Shown here piece after piece: positions 16,601 through 29,500 of a stretch of 64,000 bases of DNA (position 1 is the first letter of the stretch; each line of letters starts with the position of its first letter). The notes under the pieces were generated by a model. The model saw only the letters and a list, made by a program, of their open reading frames with translations. It was not told where the DNA came from and searched no databases. Source of the DNA: Dipetalonema caudispina (lineage: Eukaryota > Nematoda > Chromadorea > Rhabditida > Onchocercidae); assembly GCA_013365325.1 (NCBI GenBank), contig JABVXV010000039.1:62001-126000 (forward strand), written 5' to 3'. The position numbers were made by a program, and so were the translations under genes.

Positions 16601-18817
16601 TCTATTTGCAGGAAACGAGGACTTGTGGGGGTTTGGAAGCAATGACGCCACTTCTCCGGGAGAATAATCCACGTTTCCTAGCACTGTTGGCAGATTCACT
16701 CTATCTTTTATTATTAGATAACCCACAAAGCAAACTCTCATTCCTTTTTTTAAATGGTCCGCCATCATTAATCGATCTCTTGGATACCCATCGTCATTAT
16801 CCAAAACTTGTTTATACTGCCGTCCGCTGCATTCGGGCGCTTTCAGTATGCCCACAAAACAAAGCCACCCTCATCTCTCTTGGTAGGCATTTGATTTAAA
16901 TGAGTTGTTTCACATCATTTTGTAATTCGGTAGTATTCTTTTAACATTGTTATAATGAGATGGATTGTAGTTTGAGGCGAATTGTTTTTTTAAAAAAATG
17001 ATTGAACCAGTGGAGGATCATTTATTGGGATAATTGGGTGTTCAGTGTAATCCTTTCATTTGATTATTTCAAGTTCTCTCTTTTCCTTTTCAGGAATACT
17101 CAATGTTTTGGGTGATTTCATTGATAACGTCGATGATAGAACCCAATTTGCCATTTTATGTGCTATTCGCAATTTATCAGATGCAGCAGCTAACGAAAGT
17201 AGCTTAGGACCTCTGATTATCAGTTTAATTCATATCGTCGCCACTGGTGATGAATCAACAAGTGCATGTGCTGCTGGCATTCTGTCCAATTTAACTTGCA
17301 ACAATATCCGCAACAAACAAACCTTATGTTTCAACAGGTCAATTCATTTTATTGTCTTATTCTGCAACCACTATTGAGAAAAATTTTTGCTTTAAAGTCC
17401 CTATAATTTTTGGTTTAAAAGAAGAAAAATATTGATATCGCTTGACATTGCAGGGGAATGGATGCATTGTGTAGTGCGCTGGAACGGTTTTCGACAGTTG
17501 AAGAAGTCACAGAGCCAACGCTTTGCGCATTAAGGCATTGTACCGCTCGACATCCACTGGCATCGCAAGCACAAAGTGATATTCGTTTATCACAAACTTT
17601 GCCTGTCATTTTGGAGTTAATTTCATCGATGCGGGCACCAGTTGTCAAAGCGGCTCTTGGACTTGTCCGAAATCTTGCTCTCCTTCCTGCTAACTTACAT
17701 CCCTTGACCCATGTAAGTGTCATTGAGTGACTTTTCGTCAGACCTAATACGATATCATTATTTTTTAGAATGACTCTTAATTTTACAGGAAAAAACATCA
17801 AAAGGAGAATCGGTGGTTACCCTGGCGGTGGACGTTTTGGGGCGAGCTGGTACCCAGCTCCGTCAGGACCCAGACGCATTGGCAGATGGTGTAGCAATGC
17901 GTGAATTGGTTGAAGGTGCCGTATCAGCATTGCATCAGCTTGGGAATGACCCTCAGTCGGCCGATCTTATGCTTCGTGATCACCCATTCGTTGATATGCT
18001 CATCAAAGTTAGACGCGGATTTTTAAAAAATTAAAATTTTTAAATCTTTTGTTTATCTTTTATCCAAGATACTTTTCGAGTATGGTTTAAGGTGCTTCTT
18101 GCAAAAATAGGTTTTCTCTTCCTGTCATTAATTTCAAATGTATTATAAACTCAGCTTTCTTCTTATTTGGAAAAGATTTTAGCTGCTTTCATGGGAAGAA
18201 ATATATGCAAGTGATGATGAATTACTACAGCGTGAACTTCTGGGACTTCTCTATCAACTGTCAAAGACTCCAGAAGGTGCACGACAGCTAGATATGTATG
18301 GACCAACTCCTGTACTCGCTGATGCATTACATTCCAAACACAGAGCAATTTGTATGTTTTTACTCGAAATCCTATTTACACCTTCAGCAATTCATTTAGA
18401 TAACTATTATAAGTGATGAATTCCGATATTTATGGTCATCTTTCCACAGAATTTAATTTAAGTATCTTATTGCATGTACGTCATATGGATTATAATTGAA
18501 TATTAATGTGTCATGGATAAAAAAAAACCGAAAATTTCAAAAATACAGAGTTTTTTATAGCAACATATGCATCTGGTGTATTGAAAAATCTTCAATTTGA
18601 CAAGCCAATGATGTATCGTGGAGAACTGGACACAGAAATCGAAGGTGTAATAAACAGCGGCGAAGAGTGGATGCATGATGGTCTAGAGCCAGAACTTTTT
18701 GCTGAAATGTATCATTCCTCAGAAGTGGAACAGCTGGATCATCCACAATCATGGCAACATCCCCCACCGTACCAGACCAATAATCGAAGTCCTTTATGGT
18801 TCGATACTGATCTTTGA
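13604..18817 (+). CDS. hmp-2: Beta-catenin, HMP-2-like (armadillo repeat)
   Basis: Armadillo-repeat protein that links cadherin to alpha-catenin at adherens junctions; beta-catenins may also act in Wnt signalling. Ten exons: 13604-13697, 14370-14617, 16064-16176, 16324-16525, 16612-16882, 17094-17337, 17454-17712, 17789-18007, 18183-18351, 18561-18817; all in phase, 691 residues. The alpha-catenin-binding segment is visible (TRGDRIRAAMFPD), then LAEPSQLL, a run of armadillo repeats (AITTLHNLLL, RNLSDAA, AAGILSNLTCNN, ALRHCTARH, RNLALLPAN), and a C-terminal WFDTDL, identical to the PDZ-ligand end of vertebrate beta-catenin. The short N-terminus has no DSGxxS phosphodegron. That feature and the length resemble HMP-2 more than BAR-1 or WRM-1, hence the name. 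The Lys of the NNYKNK element is Arg here (NNIRNK). Intron 2 is long (about 1.45 kb), with nothing recognised in it. Confidence 0.93.
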
Positions 18818-20362
18818 GTTGTAAATTTTCCATTATTTTATTTTAAAGATTTTTGCATTTAAAATTCATGGCTCAAATTATTGATGTGTTAACTTTTGTA
18901 CTGGCGCTTTCTCAGTTTAATTTATTGCGAAGTACAGCTGTGAGCTGTACGCTTTACGCCGATTTTTTTCCCGTTTTAGCTTTTACATAGTTTTTTATAG
19001 ATAATACCGCTATTTATTAACAAACTTCTTCCTGAAGAATTCATCAACGTTTATTCTCTTCTAATTTCTTTCCAGTTCCATCTATTATTTTAAGTATTCC
19101 TTGAGCAGTATTTGATATTTGATATTTCCTGTAATGTCCTTTCGCTTTAGATTTCTTTTTTTTTTTAATTTTATGAGCCACAATCAGAAGTATGATCGGA
19201 TTGTTAGTTTTGATCGATACTGGAATAAGACATAGAATTTTTGGGAAGTAGACGATCAAAGAGCTAAAGCAATGCATCGTGATACTGCTTGATAACTTCT
19301 CCGCTTAAGTTCTCATGGCACTGAATATAAGCTTAAAATAGACTTGCCTGTTCACTATGATTCCAAATTCCAAAGATCGAAGCTTTTTTGTTAGAGATTT
19401 CTCTGTTTTGTCAACTTTGACAAATTATTATTATTTTATAGTAACTGCTTATCGCTTTTATTTTGTTTGTATATTATTGCCTATTTATTTATTCAATGTG
19501 ATTTCCTGTGCTTTTGTTGATATTTCCTCTGCTTAATGCAGACTTTAATTTATCCTTTATTTTTATTAAATATATGCAACTTTCACACATTTCGAAATGA
19601 TTCAATATGGTGTTTGGGATATTTCATTTTATTGTTTTCTTTGGACCACAAGGAATAGGTTGGTAACATTTTGTTATGTTTCATTACAATTATGCAACTT
19701 TTGTTTGTTTAAAGTTGTTATAATTCGATGTTGAATTATTTTATAACTGTCATTTTGTTACTACCATTCTTCTTGCAATTGAGTACCACCGGGAAATTAT
19801 CACATTCTTATTTGAAATACATCATGTTATCAAATTCCAAATTCATTTCAGCTTATAAACTTTGACTTTGTTGTTTTGTATATAAGTGAATCAATTCCTG
19901 GAGTAAACTTCCCTTATTATTTTATATTTTTAACAAAGTGACGTATCGGTTGACATCCTTGTACTATCTATAATAACTCACTAATATGTTTTGCAGGAAA
20001 TCGTTGATATCAGAAGAAGCTAAAGTTTTTATAGATTTTATTGAGCTTGAAATTACTGTAGATAGAGGCCTCTGTTCAGATGAAAAAATTTCCTTCTTTC
20101 TGGATGAATAAATTTTGTAATTCATTAAATAGTTAATGAGGTCATAACTTCTAACAGTATGATGTATGAGCAAAATTCATAGTTTGTTTTGTTTCTTATG
20201 ATGTTTATATCATCAGCATGCAAATTAGATCAATGATTTGGAAAGATTTTGATATATACGGGACATTTATGGTAAAGTGCGCATATATTGTAAAGCGATA
20301 TTATCATTACAACAATTTGTTTCATTTTAGCAACACAAAAAGAAAGAAGTGTAGTGAATGGA
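18818..20362. other. Intergenic, hmp-2 3' region and UTP4 upstream region
   Basis: AT-rich sequence with no conserved coding segment. A short perfect inverted repeat, GTACAGCT/AGCTGTAC with a 3-nt loop, lies at 18932-18950, about 115 nt after the hmp-2 stop and so probably in its 3' UTR. A frame at 19044-19277 on the minus strand is dominated by Lys and Ile and looks like chance. Confidence 0.55.
20329..20330 (+). promoter_or_regulatory. Probable trans-splice acceptor for UTP4
   Basis: TTTCATTTTAG ends at 20330, 32 nt before the chosen ATG. No upstream exon with UTP4 similarity is visible, so a spliced leader is the simplest 5' end. Confidence 0.45.
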
Positions 20363-23300
20363 ATGGATGATTTTGAAGTACATGAATGTGATTTGTTTGA
20401 GCATGAACCTTATACGGTTGATTGTTTAGCGTTGGATGAACGACAGGGTATTTTATCTGTTGCTCGACATTCCGATTATGGGTAAGTTAGACTTTTGTTC
20501 AGTTATTAAGTTTTTTAACTTTAATTTGATACAATTGATGTTTCCGACATACGATTTCGCATTGGAACATATTCATATGTAGTGTAGCTTGCTTGATTTA
20601 TTCTTGTACGAATATTCTATCTCGTCTTTGATTTCCTTCCCTTTTACTACTTCATTCAGTGATGTTATTTGTTTTTGAATAATTCTTTTTTCACTTATTT
20701 TTTTTTTTTGCACTGGTAATAAATAGCTCTCATAAAGATTACAGCTGTTGCTTGATTACGTTTTTATATGCTTACAAATTTTCTTCAGGACAAGAATTGC
20801 TCTTTGTTGCTGAAGTAGGATGGCATTTTTAGTACATTTGAAATTGTGTCTCAATTCATCTAGAATTTATTTACCTTTCTACACAATTTTAGATGACTAA
20901 GTAGGGTTATTTTCGCCTTTGAATCTTCCGATGAAATATTTTATAGAGATAAAAAACGTGATGGGATAATAGAATTTTGGAATGTAATTGGGATACCAAT
21001 GTTTTATGTCCGAAGCACATTTCTTGGAAATAAAACTGCCGAATCATTACTTTGGAAAGGCGATATTTTACTTGCTGCACATCTCGACGGTTCGATAACG
21101 GGTCATCGTCTTCATACGTCGGAATACTTTGTGAGTTCTATAGATTATAAAATTCTTTGAGATAAACTTTTGAAATGAAATAATTCATATCTGTACTGAA
21201 AATCTGATTTCACCGGAAATAGGATTTTTGGTTGTTAATAATATAAAGAGAGGATCAGAGTAAATACTGGGTATCAAATAATTGCAGTAAAATTGCAGTG
21301 TCTTCTAATAAGTTCATTTACTCAATAACTGATATAATTCATATACTTTTGGCCATTATTTAAGTACTACATTTCATATTTATTATGTGTTAAATTCTTG
21401 AGACAATGTTTTATTGTGTGATTTATGTCAGACTGCTCGACTTACACCAAGCCCGTTGTGGTGTCTGGCTTCAATAATAGGAAGTACCTTTTGCGCTGGT
21501 TCAGATTCAGGAGCTGTGTTAATGCTCTGTTTGGAAGAAAATGATCGTATTGCTTTGAATAAGACAATATCTATTGGTAATTTTTAAGTATTCAGAAATC
21601 TAAGCATAGTATTGTATTTTCCATTTTCTTTGTCGATATCACTGGCTTATTAAATTTTCGAAAACTTCTGTTCAGCAGGGAGGGAGAGGGGAATAATGAA
21701 ATTAATGAAAGGTGTAATAATTTGATGTTATACTTATGGCTTCTGATTGGGGAACTTTTGGATTTAAAGAATTATTTTATTTGAATTGAATTTAAATACA
21801 AGAAATCAGGGCTGAATAACTTTTTAAAAAAAAAGACTAATTTTTATTTTCAGGTTTTGGTACACATGTCATGTCATTAGCGTGCAATGGCGATATGATC
21901 GCTGCTGGAACGATGGATGAAATCAGTCTTATAAGCGTATCAAAACAACGAATAGAGCACAGAATAAAATTACCCCGAATCGAAAAGTGGAAACCAACGA
22001 TTGTTTGGTGCTTGTGCTTCATGTAACTTATTTTCACTTTCTTTCAACGTGTCATTTGAATAGCCTAGCAAATGTTTAGGTTCTAAACGCTTAGTGTTTT
22101 TAAAATATTTTTGAGCATTTCATGAAGTAAGTCCTCTCCTTCGTCATGCTAGCTTTTTATCAAATTATTATGTCAATATTTTCGAGTCCTTGGGAGGTAC
22201 TTGTTTCTGTATTGAAATAAAAATAAAAACAAAACTGATCTAAATTTATGGTGTATTTTAATGGAAAACTGTAAGACAAAAATTTCAGTGGCGATTTACT
22301 GGCATCGGGTGATTCACGAGGATATGTAACATTCTGGAATGCATCGAATGGAGCATTTTCACATGTAATTTTATTCGTTTTACATTTTTTCTTTTTTTTA
22401 AAGGAAAATTCAGTGCTTTAATGTAATATTTGGATTAGTCACGAAAGAATTCTTTTCCTGAAAATAGATGATATTTCAGTGTTTGCAAACACATCAAAGT
22501 GATATTTTATCGATGACTGTAGTGAATGAATCACTTTATGCTGCCGGTGTGGATCCTACAATTGCTCGACTTGGTCTTAATCAGGTTTAGATATTTGCTT
22601 GTTATCTAGCTGGATGGAGGGAATGGGATTCGAAGGAGTTAGATTATGAAAGTTTTGAGCCAAAAGAAAAAAAGCATTACTTTGACTGGAGTCGTCGATT
22701 AGATATGTGTATATGGAAAGAGGACGGCCATATGTTCACTGGTAAAGCCTTTATTTTTGCCCACTTTAACTTTGGAAATCAATCATAGGAACGTACGGCG
22801 TACCGCGTTGAACATCGAAGAACAATTCATAGCAATGATGTACGAGCTTTGGTTGCATCGAAACATATGACAGCTCTCTATTCCGCTGGTGCCGATTACT
22901 ATTTTTGCGTCAGTAACCGTTTTAAACATGCTGATGCTTTGAGAAATGTGAGTTTTAAAATTCATTGACATATTTTATTCATAAACTGAATTTTCTGAGC
23001 TACTTTCCCAATTGTTTTCGTACTGTTGGCAGTCATTATAATCAGTTGGTCGCAATATGTTTTGTCTGGAAAATGATCTGTTAGAGATGAACCTTTTCTT
23101 TCATCAAAAATGAGCCATCTCGATGAAATATTTTTTAGATAACTTGTAATGTCGCAGCAGATGTGAATCTCTTTTCTTACCAGTACGATGATCGCATTGT
23201 TATTTGGAAAACTGGGAAACCTAGTGCAGTAGCGTCGAAGAAAGGGATTTATTGTTTGGAAAAGGGTCCAATTAAGTTAGCTCAGTTACGGTCTCATCGT

Positions 23301-26031
23301 GGAGAGTTCATTATATCAAGGTAGGTTAATTTTATTGTTGGTTTTTATGGAGGATTTTCTGAGTCAGGATTTCTAAAGATGGTGTCATCTCTCTTTCAAG
23401 TAATGATTATCTGCTCCTCATGGGACGAGTGCCCAAAAAACATAAATATGCGAATATTATTTGTTTGTCTACATTTAAATTTCGTCTCTTTAAGTTTTGA
23501 TTTTATAACAGAAAACACAGACATACAATCTCATTCACTTATCATAGTAATTAACTTTCTGTTATCTTTTCTAGTGCACTTAACCATGAAGGCAGTTTGT
23601 TAGCAGTTTCTACAATTTGTACAACAACCCTTTACAAATTGGATCTCAGTTCTTCAAAAGAACCCAGTATATCTGTCCAGAAAAGAATGGATATTTCTGG
23701 AACAGAATTGCTACTTACATCAACATCTTTATTTATTGCATCTGGGTGCCTTAGGATATATAGCTTATCAATTGGTGATTCTATACCGGAATATCCAGAT
23801 GTAATCGCCGAAAGAGGTGCTTTTTTAATAATCCTCTTAGTAAATTTTTTATCACAACACTAAAGCCGGAGCAGGGTTTTAATTGTACTTTTTTTGGCAG
23901 CTACTTCTTTATTAATTTTTAGAAGATAATGAATTCATGAAGTTCCAATTATGCAGCAGTGAAAAGATAGGATACATGAGGATAGTATGCGCTTTCTATA
24001 CGAATATTATTGGTTTTCAGATAATGCCGGTGAAGTAGTTCGACTACACTCTAATATGACTGAAACGTCGCTTATATTGCTCACAGCGCGAAATGAGCTT
24101 TTTATTCTGGATATTTGCAAAAAGGTCATTTTTTTTTTTCTGATGTTCATTGTTAGGGCATGTTACAAATCTAAGAGAATTTTAAAGTTATCATTTACAA
24201 TTTAGTATCTTTTTTTTCTTTCTACTACTTTCATAATTAATGTTAGGATATAACATTTTGAAATTTATAGGACATATAACTTGCTTTGTTAATCTGTGAT
24301 ATATCACATTTACTTCTCTCGTTTAATATAAGTTCATCTCATTTACTATAAGTTTAGTATAAGTTCAGTTCATATTTTACGTTTGTCTGTATCAGCTGAT
24401 GTTATAGAAGTAAAGTTTCGTTTACTGTTATGCATAAATGCGAATTCTTTACTGCTTAGTGACTCCTTTGCTAATGTTTCTTTTCTTACCTTTTGTTTCT
24501 TTTCTGTTTCCTTAATCTCCAAAAAGTTCCCTTTCTTTAACTGTTGAAAGATCTGCCAGTGATCTAATGGTCAAGCAATCTATTGAACTGATTTTACAAA
24601 GAAAACTATTTTACAACGTGAAATATTTTAATATTTGTTTCTTTAAGCCTTTTAAGCAAGATTCATTTTATAGACGTTACGGAAGTTGGAAATTCCCGGT
24701 ACAAACATTTTTATTGATGTTCAATTTATCAATTCTATTTCGCTCTATATTCTCTGTGCTGATAGAAAGCATACACTTATCGAATATAATACCGATACAA
24801 ACATTCTTAGTAGCAATACGATTTCAACGGAAGCATTATGCATGTTACCGGATGAATTAGTTTTACAAATGGATTGCAATAGTTCAAATGGTGTTGTTTT
24901 GAGTGGTTCACAAGGCAGTTTTCGGATTATTACCCTCATCAATGGAGTAAGTGTCCTAATTTGATAGATTTTGTCAGACGATTATATATATATAGTTTGT
25001 GGAAAGAAAAAGCTAGTTTTATAGCTGGTGAAAAGCCCGCTTTTAAGGATAGATAGAAGAAGGCTGAAAAGACGCAAGAGGAAGAGAGATGTTGATGCAC
25101 ATATATACATGTATGTATATGCGTATGAAAAGGAATGAAATACAGTGATCAAGATAATTTTCTAACTTTTCTACTTTCAAAATAAGTTAGGAACACATGA
25201 AGTTCACAAATTTCCTTTGTTGTTTATTCAAAATTTCTTTTTCGAAATTTTCAAAATTTAAATTCTAAGAGACAGTGAGACTTGCCGTTTTTTGATCATA
25301 AATTGGTAGGTAGCTTCCTTTCGAAAATTTAATTTCGACGAGAAATACGATGGTTCTGTGTTTAGTAAGCAATAAATATTATACATGATAATTTACTAAA
25401 TCGTCTGATGGCTAAATAGATGGCTAAGGCATCCTGGCAAACCCCAATAATATATCCGTACATGATGTGCGAATTGGTGGCCATTTATAAACACGATTAG
25501 TTTCGTGTGCATCCTTGATTTTGCCTTTCCTTTGCTTCTAAGGCTTAGAGGGGCGTGATGGGCCTGAATTAAGACTCATCAGTGGATGAAAAGGGAAATG
25601 AGTGGGAGGAATGAAAAGAATTCAGGGAGATATTATCCATTATAATGTTTAGAGGAATGAAGTAGGGTTCGAGAGTAATTTTTAGGGAAATAAATGATGA
25701 GACCGATTGGGAACGCGTAGGAGACAAGATCTTGATGCAATACATCTCTAATTCACTCTTTGCGCTCTTCTTTGTGCCTCATAAACCTAACATGCTGTTT
25801 CTCCTCTACCCGCTTTTAATATTTTATTTGTAGAAACGAGTTCTGCTATATGGACCAGAAGCATGTGCGTTGAAGAAAGCGGAAGGAGACGATGGAGTAT
25901 GCTTGATGCGTAGAGATCGATGCATTCAGGCCTGTTGGTTATCAGCCCGAGAATTGCTCTTCATGACTCCAATTATGCTTGCCGAACCTTCCCAGACCGC
26001 TTTTCGACTTAAACGTTACGGCCTGAATTGA
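20363..26031 (+). CDS. UTP4: UTP4/cirhin, WD40 protein of the small-subunit processome
   Basis: Nucleolar WD40-repeat protein of the t-UTP/UtpA complex, needed for early pre-18S rRNA processing. Twelve exons: 20363-20481, 20947-21130, 21432-21576, 21854-22022, 22289-22364, 22480-22584, 22789-22947, 23139-23320, 23575-23816, 24021-24124, 24674-24946, 25834-26031; all in phase, 651 residues (human 686). Segments follow human cirhin in order: CLALDERQGILSVAR, IIEFWNV, ESLLWKGD, PLWCLAS, GTMDEISLISV, IVWCLCF, ASGDSRGYVTFWNASNG, TIHSNDVRALVAS, TCNVAADVNL, SALNHEGSLLAVST, and the C-terminal ARELLFMTP. The start is the first ATG in frame, directly before the first conserved strand. Intron 6 is unusual (see separate entry). 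The last intron (24947-25833) is the longest and holds nothing recognised. Confidence 0.93.
22585..22788 (+). other. In-frame open intron of UTP4
   Basis: This 204-nt intron (68 codons) lies between two phase-0 exons. Read in the exon frame it has only two stops, both TAG. One is formed right after the donor (22588-22590) and one by the acceptor itself (22786-22788). The 65 codons between are open and look coding: many charged residues and four Trp (for example GWREWDSKEL, DYESFEPKEKKHYFDW). No family is recognised. Human cirhin has no counterpart here and the flanking exons join well without it. It could be an alternative or decaying exon, or chance. Confidence 0.35.
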
Positions 26032-26128
26032 TAATCATTGTTATCCGTGTTTGCTAGACAATCAGTCAAGCCCTCCGATTCAGTCACTATTTTTAGCAAA
26101 TTATTGGAACTGTTTTTATAAGGTGAAA

Positions 26129-26134
26129 AATAAA
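26129..26134 (+). terminator. Polyadenylation signal of UTP4
   Basis: Canonical AATAAA, 98 nt after the UTP4 stop codon and well before the next gene. Confidence 0.6.
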
Positions 26135-26511
26135 ATGGCATCAATTTTTAAATATTATAAGAGAAATTCGAAGCTTTTTATTCATTCTTGAAGATATGAA
26201 TGCTGTTATTGCTCGTGGGTACTACTGTATTGTTCTGGAAGCTTTGTAATTTTCATGAAACAAAAAATTATCGGCCTGTAATTGCTTATTAGGACGTACT
26301 GTTGCTACCGTCTTCCTATTCTCTTTATTTTCTATGTTGATAGCTGTATCAAATTTATTGTTATTGTTGAGGATATATCGTTAAATTATTATTCATCGAT
26401 ATTTTGCAACAGCAACAAATAAGATATTCAAATTTGGGCAAACAATTTGATTAAATAGTAAACAAATTGTTGAACAGATAAGTTAATCAATTGGGTTGGA
26501 CAGATAAATGA
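26135..26511. other. Intergenic between UTP4 and the Neto-like gene
   Basis: AT-rich, no coding segment recognised. The gap between the two plus-strand genes (480 nt from stop to ATG) is larger than the roughly 100-nt spacing typical of nematode operons, so separate promoters are more likely. Confidence 0.5.
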
Positions 26512-29500
26512 ATGAATGTTGCTCTCCTATTATTGGCTTTTATGATAGGTATTATAAAGTCAACAGAAGGACAACAACAACAACAACAACAACAAAAACA
26601 ATCAGAAAAATCATGTGAAATACAAGAAATTCATGGAAAAGGTGTGTCAGGTGGTTACTTGACATCTCCTAATTATCCATTCAGTTATCCACCTAATCAA
26701 GATTGCCTTTACAATATAACTGCCTCTGCAAATTTGGTAATCCATCTAACATTCACCCATTTTCATTTGGAAGATCGTACATTACGCTCTAATCAATGCC
26801 TTAATGATTATTTGATCGTTACTGTAGTTGATCATCAAGGACGTGAACATGTTGGTGAACGATTTTGTGGTAATCAACTTCCTGAACCTTTACATACCAT
26901 GCAAAATTCAGTTTATATTCGCTTTCATTCTTCACATACGGATGAATACTCAGGTTTTCGATTACGTTATCAATTCTTAACAGAAGGTTTGTTTTTATTT
27001 ATTTTTTTTTTTTAGTTAAAAAAATTTAAATATTTGCTGATAAATTTATGTTTATATTTTGTACTGATTAACTTCCATATGATTAATTAATTTTTTTCTC
27101 TTATCCATTTTCAATAAGATATGATAAACAATCGATAAAAAAAATTTATAGTTCTTCTCTTGAATTGTTTCTCATTCTTTCTTTTTTTTTTTTTTTTTTA
27201 TCAACCTATTAAAGATTAGATAAAGAGTTTTCTTTTTTTTTTTTTTTTTGAAACTATTCTTATTATAATAAAAAAATTACAATTATTTTATTAAAATTTA
27301 AAGCAAAAAATTAAAATAGAAAGTTAGAAAAATTAAAGATTAAGATGGAAAATGAGAGAGAAAGAACGATATACAAAAGAATTTTAAATGATGAAAAGAT
27401 GTGGAAATGATTGAAATAATGAATGAAATGATTAGAACGAAAAAGATTGAAATTTTTGCAAACATTTTAATTTTTTTAAATTGAGAGCAAATTAGAAATT
27501 GGAAATATTCTTAATGTTTCCAATTTCGTTCACTGTTATATTTTGATAGAAGTAGTAGTGATTTATGACGTGAAATATTAACGTGAAATGCGTAATTACA
27601 AATCTTTTGTACTAAATCCTAAAGAATAATTAATTTGAATTTAACAAATTTTTATGTTGTCCAAATTAAGTGAATTTTTTCATATGAAATCAATTTATAC
27701 AACAAATTCTATTTTCTATTAGTAGAATTTCTTTATGTTTAATTTCTGCAAGCAATATTTCTAATCAGAAGTTATCATACAAGTATGAAACATGTCAAAG
27801 TAACAAATATTAAATTGTCACTTATATTTTTCATGGATATTTCACTAGTATTATTCAAGAATTACATTTATTCAGATTATTCTTTAACATTCAATATAAA
27901 TGATTTGTAAAAATTAATCACGTATATTACGGATAATATCACGCCAATAACTATCATTTCTATCAAAAGTGAAAAGATATTAGAGAACAATTGAAACATT
28001 GAGAATATTTTTAAAATACTAAATTTACGCTGAATTCAAAAAGTATATGAGAATCGATTAAAAATTTAAATCTTCTCAAAAATATCAATCCTTTTTCATT
28101 ATGATCATTTTATTTGTCATTTTCAACAATTCATTATTTCTATAATTTGAAAACTTTAATTATTATTTGGAACTAATAAGACTAGTGATTAATGATTACA
28201 AATTACAAATAACGATGATAATATTGATAATTCGTTAAAGCAATATTCTATCATATTAATTGATTATTTCCTTTATAGGTAATATATCTTATCTCTTTTA
28301 CATCATTAACATTAAATGCTACTGTTTTCCTAATAATTTTATTAAATTTTACTAAAGAATCGATTTTTTTAAAAAAAAAAAAGAAGTGGAAGGAAGGAAG
28401 AAAAGATATGTTATAGCAAAATAAAATAGTCAAAAGCATTTTCTTAAAATGAATTTTATATATGATTACTTCAAATCAAATTTATAATTTTCAATTATTA
28501 TACAAATATTTTCATTTCCAGAATCAATATTTGAACCAGCTAGTAGCTATTTTGATGATGATCTAAGATATCTAAGATATTGTGGTGGTCATAGCAATAT
28601 AAAAGCATTCAATGGTGAGATACGAAGTCCCGGTTATCCATCATTTTATCCAAGAAATGTCACATGTAACTGGTTGTTACGTGTTGATCCGGGTAAAAAA
28701 ATTTACATACGCATACAATACCTGGAATTATCATCAACGATGGGTTCGTTAATTTATCATAATTATTAAATATTTAATTAATATTTTAATTTTTTTTTGT
28801 TAATTTCATTTTTGATGAAGAATTTAACCGAACATTTCTTTCAACAACCTATGATAGGTATATATATATATAGATTGTCTTAATTATTGGATATTTTAAT
28901 TAATCTTTTGATTTTATTTGATAATTTAATTACTGATAAAAAAACTGAACTTGAATATCTTTTCATCAACTAATGATAGATATACATTGTTTTAGTTAAG
29001 AAATATTAACTAACATTTCAATTTTATTTGATAATAAAGAAATTAATCGAACATTTGATCATCAATTAATGATTGATATATTTGTAGCAGAATGTGATAA
29101 AGCATCATTGTATATCATAGATGGCTATCGTCATGATTCAACAGGAGATATTGTAAAAAAGGATGATGCAGGTCAGGTGAAATTCTGTGGCAGTCAACTT
29201 TATTATACTGAAGAAGGTATGAAGTCATATATGTCAACCGGAAATCGTCTCATCGTTCGGTACTATTTTAATTAGTAATTATAGTAATTCATTTCCACAA
29301 TTTTTCAACTATTGTTTAATGAAAAAATAATAATACTTTAAAACAACAATACTTAAAGATAATAATATACAACAATGTTTATTGTTTTTTTTTTTTTCTG
29401 TTAATTTCATCCATCTTTTATTAAAGAAAACAATAAACAATAAATGAAATAGAAAATAAAATCTTCAAATGATCTGTGATGTGTAATTAATTAGGATCAG

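Noticed and set aside
16541..16855. Minus-strand frame of 104 codons and a similar one at 17415-17801
   Set aside because: Both mirror hmp-2 exons that clearly encode armadillo repeats on the plus strand.
19044..19277. Minus-strand open frame of 77 codons between hmp-2 and UTP4
   Set aside because: Lys/Ile-rich with a poly-Lys run from a T-tract, no domain or splice context; typical of chance frames in AT-rich DNA.
25084..25130. TATATACATGTATGTATATG near-palindrome in the last UTP4 intron
   Set aside because: Simple alternating purine-pyrimidine sequence; pairing is what such sequence gives by default.
25650..25680. GGTTCGAG, resembling a tRNA B box
   Set aside because: No A box at the right distance and no acceptor-stem complementarity seen. 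No other tRNA-like pattern was found in the window, but only a covariance-model search would exclude tRNAs.
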